Position numbers and translations under genes: made by a program | The notes under the pieces: model-generated | Database searches by the model: none | What the model saw: only the letters and a program-made list of their open reading frames with translations | What the model was told of the DNA's origin: nothing | Source of the DNA: Tetmemena sp. SeJ-2015 | Taxonomy: Eukaryota; Ciliophora; Spirotrichea; Sporadotrichida; Oxytrichidae | Assembly (NCBI GenBank): GCA_027382625.1 | Contig: JAJKFJ010022700.1 | Coordinates: 1 to 64,000, forward strand | Length of the DNA: 64,000 bases | Direction of reading: 5' to 3' | Shown here: positions 37,255 through 50,896 of the stretch, one piece after another | Position numbering within the stretch: position 1 is the stretch's first letter | Layout of the letters: the number at the start of each line of letters is the position of its first letter

Positions 37255-37585
37255 TTAAAATTGATGATTGGATAAAATAATAAACGAAGAGTTGCAACTT
37301 CGTGCCAGTTGAAATCGCAGATTTACCCCCTGATCTGCAGCTTGTTCGATAATTTATCAAAAATTAATATAAGTTTCTTCTTTAATCGTCTTCGTAGCAC
37401 CTCTCAGCAGTGAGATACGACTCACGCATTATTCTTCTTCATCTGAACTTGTGTGATTAATAACTCTTGACTGAGCGCTCCCACACAAAAGTTGCAAGGA
37501 TAAAAAGTTCTTAGAATTTGATGCTGGATCGAATGGTCTAATAATTATTCAAATTGGACACACTTCAACTGCCACTCATTAAAGC
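37255..37585 (+). repeat. dispersed ~330-bp repeat, copy B
   Basis: See 28,155. This copy lies in the paralogous locus between the second membrane segment and the PAS-like segment, a different relative position from copy A. That fits a mobile repeat better than shared gene structure. Confidence 0.5.
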
Positions 37586-39509
37586 CATTTTAATTTACTA
37601 ATTAATTTAATTCTCTTTTTTATTAAATTCTCAGCTATATATTATTTTGAACCAGTAAACTAAAAAGAATTATTCTAACTTAATTAAAGCTTTATTTTTG
37701 TAATTTTCTTCTTTTTAAATAAAGTTGTTCATAAATTTGGTAGGCTGTAGCACTATATATGTACTATTGATGCCATTCAAGGACGTTGGTATTTTCGCTT
37801 TGATTAACATATCAACTTGTTATAAAATATTTTTATTTAATTAATTTGCTTTTAGAATATATTGTTTTGCAATGATCTTTTGTTATCTAATGGAGCGCAG
37901 TTCTAAGCTAGAGTTCTTAACTTTCAAAAAGAATGAGCTCTTGAGTAATGATCTCAAAAATGTTATCTTGAATCATAAAATAAAAAATAAATTAATTAAA
38001 TTATTTTAAGCTATTAAATATATTAAATCTAAATATATGTATATTATTTAATACAGTTTTATGTGTCAAGGGGATTTTGAAAATATAAAAATAAATCTAA
38101 GTAAAACTAAGGATCATAATTCCTTTACTGCTTCTTCAAATGCGATAAATAAACATAATTCAAATTTATTTTTTATTTTGCCAAACAATCACTTATACAC
38201 TAGGTGGTTACATTTTTTTAAAAAAATCTTTTTAATTAAATAAAATTTTTGCTTCGAAATTAGACTAAAAAAGTGAATTTTTAATTGAATATACCAAAGC
38301 CAATGATGCTTTTTAAAATGTATATTTTTATTCTTCTGGACTCTGAGCTTACTCAAGTTACACTTGCTAACAAAGAAATGATTTAAATAATGAAAGCGGA
38401 AGAAGCTCAACTTAAAATAGTTTTTTAAACAAAATAATTCTTAATTAAATATGGAATAAAAGTTTGCAACTTTACGCTACAAATTATTTTATCTATTCTC
38501 TAAACAACATTTAAAAAAGTTTAGAGATGCGCAGTTGTAAAAAACTTCAATATAATAAGTCAGATCTTAAAATAAATATTATATTTACTCACTCAAACAT
38601 ACTCAGATTTAAAGTTATTCAAAATTAATGTTCTTTAAAATGGGGTGATTTAAAAGATATTTCAATTTATGACATCTTTAAACTATAAATATTTAATCTT
38701 TTAAAATCGGTTATCATATCAATTCAAACTTATATATAAATTTGTTTAATTTAAAATGCTCAAGAAAATGAAAACTTAAATTTAAATTAAATAAAAGATA
38801 TATATTTATTTTTTTTAATTTAGAATTTGAATAGTAGAAGAAATAATTATACGTTATAGAAGAAGAAGAAATCTTATAAAAAAAAAATTTAATTAAGAGA
38901 TTATTTCTTTACTCTTAATGCTTTTTATTGTAATTATTTTTCTGACCTTGTATAGGCAATACGAATTTCTTATTGCTTTTTCTTTTCTTGAACTTGGAAA
39001 TTTTAAGCACATTTTCTAATTATTCTCTTACGAAGATAGATTATGGACTGCTGAATCTATTTGATGTAAGTATAGTAACATAAAAGACAAAGTAATTTAA
39101 GTAATTATTTTTTAAAAAATTTCCTATTTTATTAATCTTATTAGATCTTTTTTTATAAACTTACTTTATAATAATTATTATTTTGATAATTTACATTTGC
39201 AAAAATGAGTCTGTAGAGTTTTTGAAGTAAAAGTTGACCCAACCTATATTTACCAAGCATAACTATATCGAAGGGATAGGTGGCAGTATTCACAAAATTA
39301 AAAATACATCAATTTTATAAAAGTTTATATTTTGAGAAAAGTTACATTTCAATTTTAAAACATTTTCTATAAAAATTCCCAAAAATAAAGTAAATAGCAA
39401 ATCATTTTCTTTCTTTCCTTTTGAAATGCAAAATAAATTTTAATTAAAAAATGAAGCTAATAAAGACAATAAAATTAGGACTCAAGATAAACATAAAATC
39501 AACATCCCG

Positions 39510-42480
39510 GCATGCCAACGGCCTTGAATTTCAGCGAGAGTGAAGCTTCCTTAACCGGAGAGATTCTCTTAGGAGTAGCCAAAGTTTTTGAACTGACTAT
39601 TAAATGATGATGAGGCACGTATTTAGTCTGAACAAGGAAATTCTTCAACACGTTCTATCAAATATTATAGCCGCGCTTTCACAAAGTTCAGATATTCTTA
39701 TGAGGTCATAATAAAAAATTAGAGATTGGTAAATTAATTTGATAGAAGATTTATAAACCTAGCAAGTATTAAGTTAATTCAATTATTAAATTAGAAAAAA
39801 TTAAAAGTTCGAGAACTAAACGACCGGCACTAGCACCGTCGCCTTTCCCCGGAGGGTGCGGATTGATTCTATAACTGTTTGAAGAGAGAAGAATCAGCCC
39901 TCGATGTGAGAAGCGCTCTCCACGCTCGCTGCTAACTTAAATGGCGTGGCCAAGCTTCGGTGTTGATATTACTTCAGTGAGATTTCGGCGACAATTCTTC
40001 TATAGCAGGAGTGAGAAAAGCGCGCATTCTTAGTTTTGTAACTCTTCTCGCTTTCGAAAATTTGAAATCGAGAACAAGGTTTCTGTATTCAAACATGGTC
40101 ATGCCATCGTGTGTTCATCAAGTAGATGACTCCTGAAGTTCCTGCCTTGTAACTTCTGCTTCGCAATACCCCATCAACTTGGCATACCTTTACAACTTGC
40201 GCAAGTCTTTGTTATCGCAAGCGCTGCTTTGCAAACATCTGCTGCGCCTCTTGCATATTTGATCAATTAATATTAATTGGTGATTCAAATTCAAATAATG
40301 GCCCAACCAAGCAACGCAATCTTGCAAGTGAGGACAGCTACCCGTTACGTGGTGGCGGCATCGATCTCACACGATGATTAGTGATTAGTTTTAGCATTGA
40401 TTTCGTTGTATGGAGTGATAGGGTATAATGATTGAATGTGAGGCCATTGAATTTTGAGTCGAATTCATCTAATGAAGAAATCATGCGTCTGTGTTGAAGG
40501 GGAACCCTCGCTCACGTCTCGAACGACCAACACCATCACGACATGACACTCTCACTTCTCCAGCACATTACCACAACATCAATACGTTAGTACACGATAG
40601 ATGGTGATGTAAGCAAGATGAGAGGGGACAAGAGTGACGATGAATTGTCATTGTTGTTCCATTTCATGATGGAGAAATCAAGCCTCTGTGTCGACGGGTT
40701 GGGACAACATGCATCTCTCTCCGATCCAACAACGAAGTAACACACTCCAATCTCTCACTCATCTGCAACTATCAAACCACTGCACACTATCACACACTCA
40801 TACACTACACACAATGAGCAAGTATACTCGTTAGTCCTCACTCCGCAGCCATTCACACACACATACTTTAATTTCGTAACGGAGATCCTTTTGTGAATCT
40901 TAACTGTATCCACTTACGTAACTGAGGAAATCGCTGTTACTTGATTCACGTCGATTGTCCTTGACATTCAGACTCAATATTATCAATCCTCATATACTCT
41001 GGTCATCATGCTTTTATCATCATCATCATTCACGTCTAACTCTACTATTCTGATTCAGATCAATAGCACATCACCATAGAGACACCCCTATTGTATTAGC
41101 TAGATTTAGTTAGTTTTGCTGTAGGATCCGCTCCGCCTAAACATGAAATGGTTTTGAGTCCTCAGCAAAACTTAATCTAATAGCTAAATACAAATAGTTA
41201 TGGTTATGTGTATGATTAATCAGAATAGTAGTAGAGTGATAGATGGAGTGAAGAGTGACAGAGTTGTGAATTGAGGATTGATAAGAGAGTGAATTGAAGG
41301 ACAATCGAGTGGAAAATAGTAAAGCAGTTTCTACCGTTACGCTAGCATGGACTACAGTTAAGTATCACAAGGATCCCGTTACGAAATTTGAAATATTGTG
41401 TGTGATGGCTGCAGAGTGAGGACCTAACAACACATATACTGCTCATGAGTGTAGTGTATAGTGTGTTGAAGTGTTCGAGTCGGTTGCGATAGTTGAGATA
41501 TATGAGAGATGGATTGTGTTTACTTCGTGTGGGATCGGAGATCATGATTGTCCCCAACACCCCGTCACACAGAAGCCCTGATTGTTTCCATCAGGACAAT
41601 GTGAACGAAAACATAGCATTCATCGTCTCTTGTCCCCTCTCGACTCATCTATATCATCACTCTCTATCGTGTTCTAATACTATGGTATGTTGTGCTATGT
41701 GTGATAGAGAGTGGAGAGTGCTCATTCGTGGTGTGGTGGCGTTCGTCCGAAGCCGTGAAGCCGAGGGTTCCCCCCTTCCAACACAGATCGCCTGATTCTT
41801 CATCTTAAGAATTTGAATCAAAAATTCCATGCCCTCACTCATCAACTCTATTCATTGCTACACTCAATACATAATTCATCTAAACTTAGATCACTATCAC
41901 TCCGTTGAGACGACCACGTAACGGGTGAGCTTCCTCACTTGCAATGAATCGCGTTGGCTTGTTGGGCCATTTGAATTTTGAGATTCACCATGATATTAAA
42001 TTTGAATCAAATATGAAAAGGCGCAGCAGGTTTGCAAAGACCGCATTGCATAACAAGACTTGCGCAATGGTTGTAAAATGCCAATTATGAATTGCGAAGC
42101 AAATTGAAGAGAGCAGGAACTTCAGATCATCTACTTGATTACACGATGGCTGACCATAGGTTAATAAGAACCTGTTCTCTATTCAAATGTTGAGAAGCGA
42201 TGAAAGTTACAAATGAAGAATTCGGCTCTCTCACCCTGTATAGAAGAAGATCGCCGAATCTCTACTGATGTATATCATACCAACACGAGCCTGAGCATCT
42301 AACTCACGTAGCGTGGGACGCTCTCAATCGAGGGTATGATCTTCTCTCTTTCAAATTTAGAATCAATCGAAAGCGCGGCAAGGCGCAGGATACATTTCAA
42401 ACTTTGCTACTCACAGAGAGATCTCTCCTTAAGAAGCTTCACCTCGCTGAATCAAGCGCCGTTGCCGTGAACCTCATAGC
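39510..42480. repeat. second, diverged 3-kb palindrome
   Basis: The centre is at about 41,105-41,165 (ATTAGCTAGATTTAGTTAG…TTGCTG against CAGCAAAACTTAATCTAATAGCTAA). Matching block pairs go outward: GGAACCCTCGC 40,500/41,770; GCCCAACCAAGCAACGC 40,302/41,950; GAAGCTTC with CTCGCTGA-type sequence 39,540/42,440. By eye the arms are roughly 70-80% identical with indels, much older than the first palindrome. GC is higher than its surroundings. No gene seen. Confidence 0.75.
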
Positions 42481-45400
42481 AATCGGGATTGCGCAGCATC
42501 ATCTAGTGAGAACTCCCTTACAGGACACTCGCCTCCGAAATGAGAGAGCAGTGGCATAATAATAAGAGCGGACGAGAAGTGAAAGACGAGGAGAGAAACG
42601 AGTGCAGAAGAGCGCAGAAGTTAAGTAAGCAGAAAAGCAATGAGCACGCGACGAAATCTCATTCAAGAATGACTCGTCACATCTTCTCAGATGAGTGCAC
42701 CATACCTCGAGTTAGTGTAATGTGTTAGAATGATAGAAGATTGAAATTGAGAGATTCTCTCCGAGAGAGCTTCATTTTGCATGAATTTCAAACAAACACA
42801 GGTTGTTCAGATCTTCGCTGAATTCACATTAACTTAATTATATAATTAAATAACTATAAAATAGACGAGTCACCTGCAGAAGAAACCAGCAACATGAACG
42901 AGAGTAGCGTTAGATGCAAGCCTTGGACTTAAGCAAGGCAACGAATATGCAAAGTCCGAATTCAAATTTGAGTAGTCTCAAACGCAAGTCTATCATTAAG
43001 AGTAAGTGCTCCGTCCTCCTCTCACACCACATGTTGCTTCAGGAAAGAATTACTGCGGATCGGTGCCACTAACCACACGCACGTCATTATAATAGATCTT
43101 CAACGAGTGGATCCAGGTAAACTATTTCGACCTTGAGCTTCAACGGCCCTCATGAAGAAAGACGAGGAAGGTGAGATACAGGGTATCAGTTGGAACTAGC
43201 GGCTGAACTCGGCGCACTCTAACTCCAGCTTCACCTTAGAAAAGTAATAACTTCTCACTTGAAAATCGAGTAAAGCAATGATCAGAGATCGAGACGTGCA
43301 AGCGCAGAGAGAAAAGGTTGGCTTAGTGAAAACGCTAAGTGTACGGATGAGAAGCGAACGGTGAACACAACTCAACGATACTAAACAAGCTATGCAAGGA
43401 GAATTCAACCGTGGTAAATAATACTCATCATACTGTTGGAGACCTTCAACAGGGGCACTATCTACGATAGTACAAGGTAAACTTTGCATATCAAAAGTAA
43501 TATTCATTCTTGGAAGCTAACTTAAGACGTGTTTGATGAAAGAGGAGCTATGCTATCCTGGATTCGAATATGAATCAGGTGAAAGATTCAAGGACATGAA
43601 GCAGATACGAATGCGAGCGAAATGGTCTTTAGGAACATGCACAGCAAATAACGGTAAGCATCTTCGTCTCTCATTGAGCTCATCACCTCACAACCGATTC
43701 TACCACTTTCGTCCACATGCCACAAGAATATCTTAAGAATAGACTGACTACGGAGGAAGAACATGATAGCTGACTAAACAAAAGTACAACGAGAGTATGA
43801 AGACCGGCAAGTTACAACGTATATCAACCATCCAACATACTGCGAGCATACCCAACTTAGAACTGTGTCTAACTCTGACCGAGCGATGATAGAACGAAGA
43901 ACATTGATCCCCGTTAGATCTAACGCAGCTTCAACAACTATTGCGACAGCATTGGGGTCACAGATAGCAACGGCGGCGTTAGACCGATGCAAAGTCAGGT
44001 TTCACAATCAAAGTCACACGGAATTTGCTCATCGCGAATGTGAGCAGCAACAGTTTAACTACTGCTCAAGCAATCAGTACGCAGATTAGATCACGATAGT
44101 AATAGTAGAGGTGTGGACTACTCGTAAATGCACACAGCCAACGTGAGCTAGTCTCGGTAGTTAAAATCATGTCCAGCAACGCATGGAGCAATATGCGAAT
44201 CGTTACTGCTCGAGCCAACTCAATACGCATAAGTCCCCTACCTCAAGCAAGGCTACTGGAAAACTAAGGCGAATCACCGAATATTACTGTCGGTGAGTAA
44301 AACGCAAAGGCAGAGATACGTGGTTCTTTAAAGCCGATTGCGGAATACGTTGCTATTCCACTATCTCAGACTGTACAATAATTGATAGCTCAGGTGGAGA
44401 TGCAACGTAATATAGAACATATCGATGATGGGTAACAACTTCACTCCAACACCATATCACGTCACTCTTATGATTCTCAGCCTGAGCAATATCTCACTAA
44501 GTAATCAAGTTGTCAATAAACAGCGTAGCTGGCCTTTCCTCCTCAGCAACTAAGTCGACTTTAAGAATGTTCACATCGCAGAGCGACGACAATAACAACA
44601 GACTCAAGATCTTCCAAGTGAATCACTTCATACTGTAGTAAGAGAATGCTACATCTCCAAAAAGCGTCCTGTTCCTTAAACGTCAAGCACCATCACAACC
44701 TACATAGCAGTGTGACCTCAAACACTACTTCCTACCGCACCGTTCTATGTCTCTACATCAGAAATGCATGATCTTCACTAAGGTTGATGTGGTTCGCGAC
44801 AATGGAACAGAGAAGATAATACTTACATCCCGCTTGGGCTAACAACTTCAACCAACACTCACAAGTTGAAGTAAGAGGAGTGAGACACGGCAAGTCGACG
44901 ATGTGACTCAACTTCCCAAACATCAAACAAAGTACTCTAAAGATAAGTGCGTCAACTGCAGCAGTTGTGGATCGCAAAGCGTAGAGATCTACAACGTTCT
45001 CAATCTAACATAGGTAAGAATCTCGTTGGTGTTTTCATTCTCAACATAGAAGTACTATGTTCCTCCATAAAAATCACATTGACTTCTTGAGAAGATCTTC
45101 TCAGCTAAAGGTAAGATGTATCATCTCCACATCTCTTCACTAGGCACCAAGCATAATCAAGTGAAGATGGCAGTTCCTCGAGCTCAAGATATCAGACTCA
45201 ATCTTTAATAAGGTATCAATGAACCGATTCATCTCTCACTACTGCCCCACCGTACTGATCAATAGAACCTGAATCGGTAAAATTCCCTTCTTAACTAAGT
45301 ATCTGTATTTGATTCATGAAGTCTGTGTGATAGGTGAATCAACCACAGTAGGGCCAAACTTCTTCCTCAGAGAATATGCAACGCATACAAAGCGCGATAG

Positions 45401-47331
45401 GAGATGAAGATGGAACGTGATAGGAAGTACATTGAGATACTGCCAGAGATGTATGAGCTCATTACACACTCGAACGTGTGGTCGAATAGTAAGTTCTACA
45501 TTGATCTCTAACTCCGTTGCAGCTCAGAGAGGCAGAGCACTTGATCTCCTCAACGCAGGAACGAAAGTTCGCAAAGCTCCGAAGCGAGCGCAACCTCTGA
45601 ACGACAGACAGATTCATCTCTCTGATGTGGATTTGCCATCTGTAATTATCGGATTCGGAACTAAAGCATAATCGAAACGAGGGGTGTGGCGATGAGGGAG
45701 ATTGCCACACGCAGGCTTACCGTTGATCAGTGCACTACGAAGTGGATTAGAATGAAGACAAGACAGAGCACACACGCAGCTGCGCCGCATCCTCGTTATG
45801 GCTTTTGCAGCAAGACATCTCTTCGTGTGTAGTTGGTGGCGTGATAGGATTATAATATATCCATACGCAGACCAGCTTATATGTGCTTAATGAGAGAGTC
45901 AGTAAAGCACAAAACTCTCTCAGGCAGACACTGAATTCGCACTATGCTTGGACCTTCAGAGTAATAGGCAGTTGAGAGGCACAACCGACGTAGATAAAGG
46001 GCTAGTCCCTAATATACAGAGAATTCCAGCAATCAGTTAGAGGTGTGAGCCTTCAACTTAAGCCGTTCACCAGACATAACCCATATTGCGTACTGGTAGT
46101 CGCGATAAGTGGACGTATTCATCTAAGTTCACGGGAGAGCGAGACGGTTATTCAGTTATAGTGTATGTCTAGAGATGGGGTGTGGTTAAAGACGAACGGT
46201 GCGATAGTATGTGCTCTTCAATGTTATGTTAATGCTTACACCTGTAGAAATGCCAATAAGGTTACAACGCATAAGCATAGAATAATTACGTTTGGACGTG
46301 CTAGAGTAGGAGGGGTAGCAGGTGTTTGTGCAAAGTTGTTGAGCTCGTCGTGCAGTTTTTGTACGGAGAAGTTTAGTTATCTGCACTCACACGCTCTCGC
46401 GCGAATAGTGGAGCGCGTATGTGGGCATGACAATCCGAGAAGAGATGTGTAGTGCGCTAGTGAATAGCAGCCGGTAGCGTGCCTAAGGCTGTCCTATGAT
46501 ATAAGGTTTGACCTGAGCAGGTGAGCCAGACCTCTCGATACAAGCGCACATCGGATCCGAATGGGATGCTAAGAGGCTTATAGATAGTACTTAGAGGCCA
46601 GGAATGTCACAGGCCTGATATATAGATGGAACCAGCAATGATACATGAACAAGCGCTCTCGCTCGTATATATAATTGTAGTCCGAGTGACGGCTGTTAAT
46701 ACTAAGATTCGCTGCGCTCATCGTGAGTTGTGGGTGTGTCTGCAGTGCCGATCCGGAAATGGTGAAGTTGGGGATGGGAGGCCGCGCGTAATGGAGTGAA
46801 GCGGCGCATAAGAAGTGCGCCTTGTCATCTGCGTTGCGCGTCTGATACTCGCTGTTATATATTTAGACGCATGTGTGAGTAGACCATCAGTGATATTAGG
46901 AGGCGGTTGCTGGCAGTGATATTCGAGTTAAATTATATTAAGTTGTAGCTGCTGCTGTGGCTTGTAGTGCCTTCTGCTGCCTGAATCAGAGATCCCCGCT
47001 TGCCTCCTGGTTGCTCGTCTGTGGAAAGGCAACATACCTTGAGTTGTTGACGTTGTCGACCAAGCGTATCAAAAGTAGCTGTACTTTTTTAACCGACTGA
47101 TTCTGCAATGTGAGGGCAGTTGCTCCTTGTTCGGCACTTGGATTGCGATCGAGACGCGCGACCGGCTACTCTTAGTTGCAGTGGGCGCGATTAAATTGTT
47201 AAGCTGCATACCGGCTTTGCTTGCAAAGTCAACTTACAGATCGATTCTAGAATGTTAGTTAGCATGTGGTTTAATTTAAGTGCAGATCTAGGATAATTAC
47301 CTAGTAGTTTTAATTTATTTATCAAAAGAAT
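42481..47331. other. moderately GC-rich region without a supported gene
   Basis: Base composition is clearly less AT-rich than the flanks, and TGA is frequent in all frames. Frames such as 42,540-42,830 and about 43,755-44,150 (+) are open with TAR = Gln but show no motif, and their length is within chance. It adjoins the diverged palindrome and the GC-rich transposon and may be degenerate transposon DNA. Confidence 0.35.
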
Positions 47332-50203
47332 ATGACTGAACAAGCAGCAAGCAATGTTCCGAGGATCCCTGTGCCACAACAAGAAGACTCAGCAGAACTT
47401 TTAGAGGAGGAGGAAAAACATGACCAGGTCAGCTCCAGGTCGCAGCACTCCATCATTAACGACGACTTCCTAAGTCAGCGCGAGTTCGACTACGTTCGGC
47501 AGAGTGGCGTCCGGGTTCTCAGCAAGCAAGTGGTCAAGTGGACGCCAGTGGTACTTGGAACCAGGTTCCCACATCAGGTTTTGAGGTAGAAGCTACAATA
47601 CCAGACCAGCACCCCACTCAACTCGGGCGAGGTGCCACCACAGCTGCTGGCACTGCCACCAGGGCCTATCATACGACTACCGCTAGAGCAGGTGGACAAA
47701 GCAGTGGAGAGGTTCGTGGATTTGAAGAGCATGGGCACCGACGACCGCCTCTGTCAGGGATTGCAGGCGTACCTCGAATTCGTCAAGTACCCCGGCCAGG
47801 ACGAGGGGGCAAACGTAGCCTCAAAGAGCCTGCCCTCCCTGAAAGTCAACGGCAAGGAGAGCTTGTGGCAGGAATGTATCCGCTTCCTCAAGGCAGAGCG
47901 GCCAGACCTCACCTTCGAGGTTGCTTCCGGGCGATCAGGGCAGGGACCAGTCACGCGATCGAAGAGTCAGACTGTCAGGAAGAGGGAGGCGAAGCTGGAG
48001 GAGAAGCAGTGACTGATTGTTCAGAAGTACAAGGTTGAAGGTAAGCGGCCACTAGAAATCGCGACCGAGCTCAAGTTGCAGGCCGACTTCGTCAGGAAAA
48101 CGCTGGCCTTCTTCAGGAGGGAGGTGAAGCGCAGGGTGGTGGAGGGCAGGCCGTATTCTAGACCGGGTGTCAAGCGAACTCGCAACGCCCCCCTGCTTTT
48201 GAAGGCGGTGGCTCTAGTTTTGGAGGACATGGGCATTTATCAGATATCAGCCGCCAAAGTTCAGAGCAAGCTCGCCGAGTTCAAGGCCAGCCGCCAAGAG
48301 TTTGATGCACTCAATGTTCCTTGCAAGGCAACCATCCTCAAGATCTTGCGGGAGCAGTTCCACCTCAGGTTCGGCAAGGATTCGGGAGCGAACCCACGAT
48401 ATCGGGACCCTACCTACAACTAGAAGAGGCTCTGGGTGAGTTGACTGCTTGCCCAGTTCCTACTCGAGGACGCCCTCATCATTTCTGTGGACGAGAGCAA
48501 CTTTCGCTCGGACACCCTGCCCCACCGCTCCTGGACCTTCAATCAGGGTGACATGTTCCGCAAAGCGAAGGTAGTACCTCAACCTATGAGGGATGGCTAG
48601 AAACTGCTAGCGTTCGCTTAAGTAGATGCAACCTCGAAAAAAGTAAGGTAGCATTCCCCATTTTTTCAAGCAGTCTGTAGGTTCCGCCACGCAACCTCGA
48701 AAGTCGGGCCAGGTCCAGGCAAGATGTCGGACCACCACCACCCCATATGCAGGACTCCTCCATATTGCACCACCAACTAGTCATGTAAGCTACTGCGCAT
48801 CTAACTTGCTATAGGTCCGGGGCAAAGCAGGAGGCAGAGCAGCCAAGAAGGTCTGATTACAAAAGTACGCAAGCTGCTTTGAAAACCCAGCCTCTCCTTT
48901 CCAAAAGTTCGGTTGCACCACTAAAAAGTCTGCATTCCTCCTAGCCGATCTCTGCCAGGTCAGGTTTTTCTGCAAGATCAGCTACAACTACTAAACCCCT
49001 GCTCAGAAACAGTGATGCGCCTATGCGGAAGGGTGGCACTCCTGCCAAAACAGGGAGGGTGATGGGCAAAATGGGCGTAAACTCTCAAAGTTCGTTGGGG
49101 AAAGCTGCTTCCAACGAGCAGGCCGACATGTTCTTGCTGCATACCCCTTGAAAAGTGGTGGCCCCCGGCCGTATGCGAGTACTCTCCCCTATACTCGAGG
49201 AGTCAGAGTAGAAGCAGGGCAACCTGTCACTGAGCAAGCACTTCCAGAACTTGAAGTTGCTGTCCTCTGCAAAGAAGGCGAGCTCCGCCACTGCCACGCC
49301 CATGAGGAGCCAACTCCAACTGACCGAACTGAACCGGACCTTCCTCGACCTCAAGCTGACCTCCACCCTGCGCAAGCTGAGCGAGCCCCTCGACGTGCAG
49401 GACCGCCTGCAAAAAGTGCTGATCACACCACGTAAACTCAAGCTGTCCAGTCAAAGCAGTGGGCCCTCTGCCAACACCCGCCAGGACCGCCTAGGTAAGT
49501 GGCTGCCTGGTGATTTTCCTGACCACCTTGTAGGATAAGTTGCTGACCACAAGCAGGTAGCTGCACCGTGCCTTGCTGCCTACCCTGTCAGTGCAATTCC
49601 TCCACCCCTCCCCAAGAAGTGCAAGCCCATAGCAGAGTTCCAGCGCGACATGCAGCAAAACCTGGGCGAGTACGGCCTCCTGGCCAGGCAGCTCTCGATT
49701 TAGAGGTCCAAGGTGAAGAAGCAGCAGTTCTCCCTCAGTTTCATTGCTGCCATCAGCTAAGATCGCCTGATCTCTAGTCAAATCATAGAGGGCGCCTTCG
49801 ATTCCACGCTGTTCGAAAACTTTCTGTACCAGACACTCCGCTATGTGCGCACTGACCCTGAACTTAGCAGGAGGCGCGTGGTATTGCTGATGGACAACGC
49901 CGTCATCCACAAGTACTCTCAAGTTTTGGAGACCGCTCGCAAGTTTCGAGTGACGCTGCTCTTTAATGCGGAGTACTCCCCCTGGTTGAACCCTGTCGAG
50001 CATTTGTTCCACGCCATCAAGCAGCAACTGAGCATGACCAGCATAGAAACCAAGTAAGCTTGCAACATTTAACGCCCTCTAGAGCACATTTGGTGAAGCG
50101 CGTCGGCGAGGTGCTGACCGCCATGTCGGAGCAGGACTACCGCAAACTCTGGGTGGTGGCCATCAAGAAATGGATGCACACTCTCAGATTTGGATTTGTT
50201 TGA
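47332..50203 (+). CDS. DD34E transposase of a GC-rich element
   Basis: The ATG 47,332 frame runs to about 48,640 with TAG as Gln at 47,587 and 48,421. N-terminal charged domain, then a helix-turn-helix-like region (YKVEGKRPLEIATELKLQ, 48,030-48,080). First catalytic Asp in IISVDESNF (48,481-48,507); second in VVLLMDNAVIH (about 49,875); Glu in YSPWLNPVEHLF, 34 residues later (about 49,975-50,010). This is the IS630/Tc1/mariner DDE triad. Stop at TGA 50,201-50,203. Oddities: TGA in frame at 48,010 and about 48,439; an extra ~1 kb between the first and second Asp (48,640-49,640) holding Ser/Lys-rich and coiled-coil-like frames; and GT-AG introns. Codons are GC-rich, unlike everything around it. 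Either it is decaying or its splicing is more complex than I can resolve. Confidence 0.65.
49495..49533 (+). other. 39-bp candidate GT-AG intron
   Basis: GTAAGT…TTGTAG follows an open frame with RKLSEPLDVQDRLQKVLIT. The reading frame downstream is not settled. Confidence 0.45.
50054..50082 (+). other. 29-bp GT-AG intron in the GC-rich transposase
   Basis: GTAAGC…CTCTAG. Removing it joins MTSIETK to AHLVKRVGEVLTAMSEQDY in frame, and the frame then runs to TGA 50,201. Confidence 0.75.
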
Positions 50204-50399
50204 ACACAAAGTGGCAGCAACTCTACAATTATCTACACCCTCCTATCATGCATGCGAGTTCTCTCCTGTTTTTAATGATATAAGCTTTAAATATATTAAG
50301 GCACTATTATAAATCACTTTCTAGCGGTCAGGCGGTCGTGGTTGCTGTCAGGATCACCGCTGCACCTTCACAAAACTTGCACCTCCATGTCATGTTTTT

Positions 50400-50600
50400 G
50401 AGCTCCCTCCCAAATTTTAGAGGGGCCTACCATAAATCAGGGGTACCCCCCTTAAAAACAGAGGGTCCTGCCATTTAGAGCAGGGTATGTCCAACTTTTG
50501 AAGGGTGTCACGCCAAGTAGCCAAGGTACCCCCTTCGATTCCTAGTACCCCCTACCTTTTTATAGGGCACCCCCTCGAATCAGGCAACATTGGTCAAAAG
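50400..50600. repeat. degenerate GTACCCCCT-type tandem motif
   Basis: Variants of GGGGTACCCCCCTT, GGTACCCCCTTCGATT, AGTACCCCCTACC and GGGCACCCCCTCGAAT recur every 25-60 bp, 3' of the GC-rich transposase. Possibly part of the element's terminal or subterminal region. Confidence 0.5.
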
Positions 50601-50896
50601 TGGGCAGGATCGGATCGAATCCCTACATTTGTGAACAGTTGGAGGCGCCAGCGTGCAGGAAGACTAGTGATCAGGCAGGTTGACGCTACATGTCAGGAAG
50701 GTAAGTAGACAATGTAAGTAAAACTTAGCCATCATGAATTAAACATGGCAAGGTTCAAACCCATGCTTAGGTTTTGGGGTTTCGTCAGCATGTCTAAGCT
50801 AGAAAGTTGCCAATGCTTTAAATATTTAAATATCCTAATCTAGATTAATTTTTCATTCAATGATTTATGCGCTTTCATATTCATCCTATAATTAGC

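Noticed and set aside
47538..48038. 166-codon + strand ORF in another frame of the GC-rich transposase
   Set aside because: GC-rich DNA gives long shadow frames. The 47,332 frame with TAG as Gln continues into the catalytic motifs and explains the region.
47332..49200. TGA read as tryptophan
   Set aside because: The TXNDC17-like gene, the coiled-coil gene, the kinase and the 452-codon ORF all end properly at TGA. Decay or introns explain the TGAs here better, although it is not excluded for this element.
49491..50027. 178-codon minus-strand ORF opposite the transposase C-terminus
   Set aside because: It is antisense to the DNAVIH and NPVEH catalytic motifs and shows no motif of its own.
50745..50770. 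GGTTCAAACCC resembling a tRNA T-arm
   Set aside because: No matching anticodon arm or acceptor stem at the right spacing.
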